Assembly: GCA_021018815.1 (NCBI GenBank)
Contig: JAITYX010000049.1
Coordinates: forward strand, 3,286,001-3,350,000
Origin: Talinum fruticosum
Lineage: Eukaryota > Streptophyta > Magnoliopsida > Caryophyllales > Talinaceae
Direction: 5' to 3'
DNA length: 64,000 nt
Position 1 is the stretch's first letter. Every line of letters starts with the position of its first letter. Below are positions 59,560 to 64,000 of this stretch, piece by piece. Position numbers and translations under genes: made by a program. The notes below the pieces were generated by a model, which was not told where the DNA came from, did not search any database, and worked only from the letters and a program-made list of their open reading frames with translations.

Positions 59560-60200
59560 AACTAACAAAGGGAATTATGAACCGAGAAAAATTGATAAAC
59601 CACTCACCCGATAACACCAACGAGTCGGACGGAAAAGTCCAGTGCCGGCTTTAGGCACCGGTTACCATAGCCAAAACCTTCAAGTTAGAGTGAAAACCGT
59701 TGCCGCCTGGGGAGAACATAAACAATTCTCAATTATATTCTATTGATTGACCAATTTCGAAATGGAATCATAGAAGTTAAGAGCAGAAAGAAGAAGTAGA
59801 AGTTGAGAAGCGGCACTGGAATGGAAAACGATTAATTGCTTGAAGTTAGGGCTAGGAATATGAAGATAGAATATAGAAACAATTTTATGTTCTTATTCCG
59901 AATAATTTATTGCTTTTAATTTTCATGCATGAATTTCATACGGGAGGGAAATTATAAGTAAAATTTTTGATTTTATTTTTATCTTCCCTCCATAATACAA
60001 GGAAATATTCCCTTCTAATTATAATAACGACCATATTTTAAATATTAATAACGATGATTTTTGTAACCCATCATCTAATGATAATTTTTCCGATAAATCG
60101 GACGATGAAAATGCACTTTCGTCGTTATTAGTATTATATAACGACAATTTTTATATATGGTTGTTAATACGTGTTCATTAGAAACCTTTTTCTAGTAGTG
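59560..60200. other. CACTA 3 leader and right subterminal repeats
   Basis: No coding signal. From 60020 on, words such as AACGACCAT, AACGATGAT, GTCGTTATTAG and AACGACAAT recur before the terminal repeat. Confidence 0.6.
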
Positions 60201-60960
60201 AATTCTTTTGATATGAGTGTCAAACTCCACTTAAATTTTCTTGCGGATCTTAGTGAACTCTTTGGAGGCTTCACTCTTGTTCCTCGAGAAAACACACCAC
60301 GGTAAATCATGAATAGTTATAAACAATAACAAGCACATATGATTTACCTCCTAAGCTTTTTGTAGGAATTTCACCATATAAATCCATATGAATTAATTCA
60401 AGCACTTTAGATGTTGACACAATTTTGAGGGGTTTGAAAAATGATCCGACCTGTTTCCCTTTTATACATGTTTCATAGATTTTATCTTACCTAAATGTAC
60501 GGTTAGGTAAACCCCTAACCAATCCATAAGATGAAGCTTTCTTGATAGTATGCATGCTAATATGATATAGTCTACGATGCCACAACCATGAATCATCATT
60601 CAAAGATGCTTTTAAACAATATAAATTCTGACTAGAATGTGAAAGAGGGATAGTTTTAGTGTTACTTGACCTCGGACTCGAGACCTTTGTCTCTTTCGTG
60701 ACTACATCAAAAATGTAGCGAGTCGGTCTAAGTGAACCCTACCTCTTGGCCCTTGTCACCTAGTTAAGAAATGCTAAGAAGATTGTACTTAAGCCCTTTG
60801 ATAAGGTAGACTGGGCTGACCGAGTTGTTTCCTTGGCCAATTTTGCCAATCCAAACTCTAAGAAGAGTTTTGAATCTCAAGACATATGGCGTGAGCAGCC
60901 ATGGTCTAAGTACCGATGACCCTTCCATTTACGAGTCACCTGCAAAACAGAAACAAACTA
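60201..60960 (-). pseudogene. copia G protease and integrase start
   Basis: The - strand gives RYLDHGCSRHMS, where the protease DSG is DHG. A decayed pre-integrase part follows, then SIGLVRGLPNRTFR-like text and KGKQVGSFFKPLKIVSTSKV. After that come LELIHMDLYGE-type integrase sequence with the first Asp region (about 60400-60370) and decayed CFLEEQE text. It is interrupted by stops and ends at the CACTA 3 border. Confidence 0.65.
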
Positions 60961-61004
60961 ACCCTTTTCACTTCCTCTTATAAACCCAATTGAATGTTTT
61001 CTCT

Positions 61005-62492
61005 TGAAGAGTCTTATTCACCCTAGAGGGGTAGTGAATAGGGTGATGAGGAGATTTTAGCAAACTTAGAAACTTTAAGCTTGAAAAGAATGAATTAATA
61101 TAATCCGAGTCTAGATTGGACTCGGAAAAGTGTAAACTCGAGAGATACATGGAAACCCTCCTTGGGCAAAAAGCCACGGATAGTGCTAGTCTAAGAACCA
61201 AGTCAAATCCAATATTTTGAATCCTCAAAATACAACAGATCGACTTAAATAGAATTTCTCCCTTAGATAATTCTTTACAAAGTTTTCCTAGACTCGAAGT
61301 TCCCTTATCCGATCTAGTACTTCCTAACTAAGGTAACCTTTACGAGTTAGGGACAATTGACCTAAGCTAAACCTTACAGCTCGGTTAAGGGACCTTACTC
61401 GGAAAGTGAGAAGAGTATGCAACTAATTAAAAGACTTTTACAACTCATAAAGTATGAGTTATAAGTCGTGAGTTGTAAGTAGAAGATTGAATATGAAAAC
61501 AATTACTTTTGCTTAAGTAATATGTTTCAACAATAATTCTAGCAATCTTTAAGTCTTGTGAAGTGGCTTGTATTTATAGATGACCAAGCAGATTAGCTAT
61601 TGTGTCCGGTTTCTAAACATAAGTCTTTCCCGACCGTTAGTAACGGCTCTTCCGAGTTGCTCGGAAAAGATTTGTTGGGATGTGAACGTTGCACAACGGC
61701 TCTTGGCTCCTAAAGGTGCTCGAGTCCACTTGTGATGTTTGAAAAGTAAGGTGGAAACCATCGTTGAGTTTAGCGTTGAAGTTTTCTAGTTTTGGAAACA
61801 GACAACCCCGACACAACGTCCGAGCCTTGTTCGAAGTAGATAAGCCTTGTCTGCTGGTGATTGACAGCTTGAAGCCGGTTACTTTTGTAATTGAAAATTG
61901 AGATAGCCTCATTTGGATAACCTACAATAGTAAACAACTTTGGTTCTCAAAGTATAAAATACTTTGGTCCAAGATTAGACACGAGATAATAATTTACTTA
62001 AGACAATTAAGTGTATAATTATCTTAGGTTTAGAAGAGTGGAATTTTCTGAGTCTAATATTCATTATATTCATTATATTCAAATTCCATCGGAGTCAATC
62101 CTAAGGGAGATCAAGTTATAAAAGTGAAAACATCAGAGTATAAGGATTTGATCTGGACAAATAATTCTCAAACATACAAACCGACTTAGAAAGATGAATT
62201 AACACTCGTAATTCACTTTGCTTTGAAAAATGTAGTACGAAATCGGATAAAAAGTGTTAGAGAGATTATTTGATTATGCAATAAGTCCGAGTGGTGTCCG
62301 AGTGACTCAGAAACACCAATGTGAGAAGATAAACATGAATGTGTTTTTGAGTCGATCGAAACGAATAAAAACTTACATAGGAGTTTCAAAACACCCTGAA
62401 TGACTTGTAATCAAAACGTAAGAGGGATGAGATTTGTACCCGAGTCTTTATGTAGTACTCTGTATGATCTAGATTCAAAGTCTAAGTCTTCA
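61005..62492 (-). repeat. copia LTR of copy G
   Basis: 1488 bp, collinear with the other family LTRs. The 3' end has lost about 15 bp (TGAAGAGTCTTATTCACCC instead of the longer TGAAGGTTTGCTC...). The start tip TGAAGACTTAGAC is preserved on the - strand. Confidence 0.85.
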
Positions 62493-62737
62493 ATCTCCCC
62501 TTTTTGATGAAATGCATTCCACACTCGAGATAAAAACTTTGTTAGTGAAAAAATGAGTTTTTATTCTTACTCGATTGAACATATCGAATAATAAGTAGTG
62601 AGTGATGTGATTTGTACTAAGAGAAAGCATTTTAGATTGTAGCACTACTTAGAACATTTATGTGGATAACATATTTGGCAAAGAAATAATATGAATATCT
62701 ATATCGAGAGAAAAAAATGAACATATGTATCAAAGCA

Positions 62738-62754
62738 AAAAAAAAAAAAAAAAG
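62738..62754. repeat. Poly-A tract
   Basis: About 17 A residues in the region between env-like ORF and LTR of copy G. Confidence 0.8.
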
Positions 62755-62948
62755 AGATCGAACTCGGAGAGAGTGAACTTAGAAAGAAAGAAAATTCTTT
62801 CAGTTATATAGAACAAAAAATATACAAGATAGAGGGTGAGAGAACTCCCCTAAACATGACAACAACAAATTTTCTATTGTTCTCCCACTTGCCTTTCAGA
62901 CAAAAATAAAAATAGGGAAGAACACATCAAGTTCATACGGTTGATGTT

Positions 62949-62990
62949 TGGAAAAAAAAAAGAAAAGAAAAGAAAAGAAAAGAAAAGAAA
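62949..62990. repeat. (AAAAG)n microsatellite
   Basis: Seven or so AAAAG units after a run of A. Confidence 0.9.
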
Positions 62991-64000
62991 TCAAGATGGG
63001 GGTGCTTGTGTGTGCTGAGGTGGTTAAGCGAGCAGGGCGCCGTCGCTGGTATGCTTGAGATAACGTTGAAGATCGGGCGGCGGCAACACTGGGATCTTGG
63101 GCTGCGGCTTAGCTCTAAGTGGTTGACCCATAACTAAGTCATCTAAAGGCTCATCCTCCTGGAAAACCACGGAGGGGGTGCTTCTTCGAGCTTGACCGCT
63201 GTGGACTGACCAATGTCCGCAGGGTCTTCGACCCACTCGGACTCACTGTCCGAGCCGATCAGCTGTGGTTGAGGAACTGCAGCACGTTGTCCCTCGGCTT
63301 CCTCTTTCTTCTCTCTTTTTCCTCCTTCCCCTTGTCCTTCTCTTCTTTCTTCTTCTCATCGAAGTATCTAAGCTGCTTGGTTCCTGAGTAGCCTTGGTTC
63401 TCCTTTCGCCGAGGAGCTAAAGTTGCTCCTATTGCTCCTTCACCAGGCTCTTCATCTGGAGGAGCGGATCCTGATGCTCCCGGATCTAAGATCGAGCCAT
63501 TTTTGGTTTATAACCATACTCGAAGGACAATTTTGTAGGAGTAGAGAGTGGCCCGAAATTCTTCGGTCACGAGATGAGATCTTGTCTATTAGTACCGAAG
63601 ACAAGGTAGCCGAGGCTGCGGGAGGAGGACTTGAAGTGGAAGCACCACCAGGTGGAGATGGGAGAGAGAGGGAGTCCGAGTCTATAGTCCGAGGAGGGGG
63701 TGAAAGGGTCCTCGGTTCGACCTATGGACCTAGACACCGGGTTTGGTCTCCTGGTACCCGTATCCCGAAGTTCCTTCCTGCCAACAATAATGACGACCTC
63801 GGACACTTCATTTAGGTCCGAGGGGAGGGGAACCTTAAACTTCTTGAAGACTACAACTAAATGGGCCCCAAAGGGAAGAGGAGAGGTTTTCTTGGATTGA
63901 GCTGGCACGGTTTCCATTTGCTCAATGATGGCTGGGAAGAGGTCTACATCATAGCCCTCGAGGATATCAAACAAAGGTTTGAGAATCTTAGAATTAGGAT

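Larger units (their letters stand above)
53011..60200 (-). mobile_element. CACTA DNA transposon 3 (TNP2 type), truncated
   Basis: The right end TTTTTCTAGTAGTG (inverted: CACTACTAGAAAAAGG) is at 60185-60200, with subterminal AACGAC/GTCGTTA words at 60020-60170. A TNP2 transposase pseudogene reads leftwards from 54265. The left side is cut at about 53010, where copia integrase sequence begins; no left terminus is present. A 3.1-kb solo LTR (56454-59554) lies in the 5' region. Confidence 0.75.
60201..64000 (-). mobile_element. SIRE/Maximus-like Ty1/copia copy G (runs off window)
   Basis: High to low on the - strand: env-like region (64000 to about 62510), polypurine tract AAAAAGGGGAGAT, LTR (62492-61005), then protease, pre-integrase and integrase start (61004-60201), cut by the CACTA 3 end. 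As in copies A and B, one LTR has env-like sequence on one side and gag-pol sequence on the other. No primer-binding site is visible at 61004. Confidence 0.8.
62510..64000 (-). pseudogene. env-like third ORF of copia copy G, C-terminal part
   Basis: 63974-63567 is open for 135 codons, starting MFDILEGYDVDLFPAIIEQM (compare YDILKGYEVDLFPF in copy B) and followed by SPLPFGAHLVVVFKKFKVPL. Its later part changes to Ser/Pro-rich text, probably after a frame change. 63236-63024 is a second short piece. The start of the ORF lies outside the window. Function is unknown; by position it equals the SIRE env-like ORF. Confidence 0.5.

Overview
This window is a stretch of a eudicot plant nuclear genome. 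It is AT-rich, has GT-AG introns and plant TTTAGGG-type repeats, and carries plant-specific transposon families. It holds one clearly functional host gene: nuclear petC, the Rieske iron-sulfur protein of the chloroplast cytochrome b6f complex, on the + strand at 32795-35512 in five exons. Almost everything else is transposable elements, most of them nested, truncated or frameshifted. I saw no rRNA gene, tRNA gene, bacterial-type operon or CRISPR array.

Layout. 1-20577: an old Ty3/gypsy element (E, + strand). Its left LTR is split by a CACTA transposon (1055-14632). That transposon is split by a second CACTA (3965-12710). The second CACTA is split by a young Ty3/gypsy element (F, 5899-10906) with a perfect 5-bp target duplication. 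The inside of E carries a minisatellite-like repeat and a plant-mobile-domain (PMD) pseudogene on the opposite strand. 20578-28085: rearranged copies of a SIRE/Maximus-like Ty1/copia family (- strand; LTR of about 1.46 kb with TGAAG...CTTCA ends). 28090-32150: a degraded L1-type LINE, interrupted by a second, internally deleted copia element (D). 32150-35600: petC and its flanks. 36523-38427: a PIF/Harbinger transposase pseudogene, followed by an AAT/ATT palindrome. 39186-39659: a foldback repeat next to about 300 bp of interstitial telomere-like repeat. 39991-46985: a + strand copy (C) of the SIRE-like family, whose 3' LTR contains a solo LTR of the same family. 46986-53010: a - strand copy (A) of the same family, head-to-head with C. 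53011-60200: a CACTA element with a TNP2 transposase pseudogene, containing a 3.1-kb solo LTR with a perfect target duplication. 60201-64000: another - strand copy (G) of the SIRE-like family, running off the window.

How it fits together. petC is a single-gene island of about 3 kb in more than 60 kb of nested repeats. The SIRE-like family recurs in four places. In three of them an LTR has the env-like third ORF on one side and gag or gag-pol on the other, which points to tandem or circularly permuted copies and LTR-LTR recombination. None of the elements appears autonomous as it stands. Functional statements about petC rest on family knowledge plus the visible cofactor-binding residues. Statements about elements rest on termini, target duplications and protein motifs read directly from the sequence.
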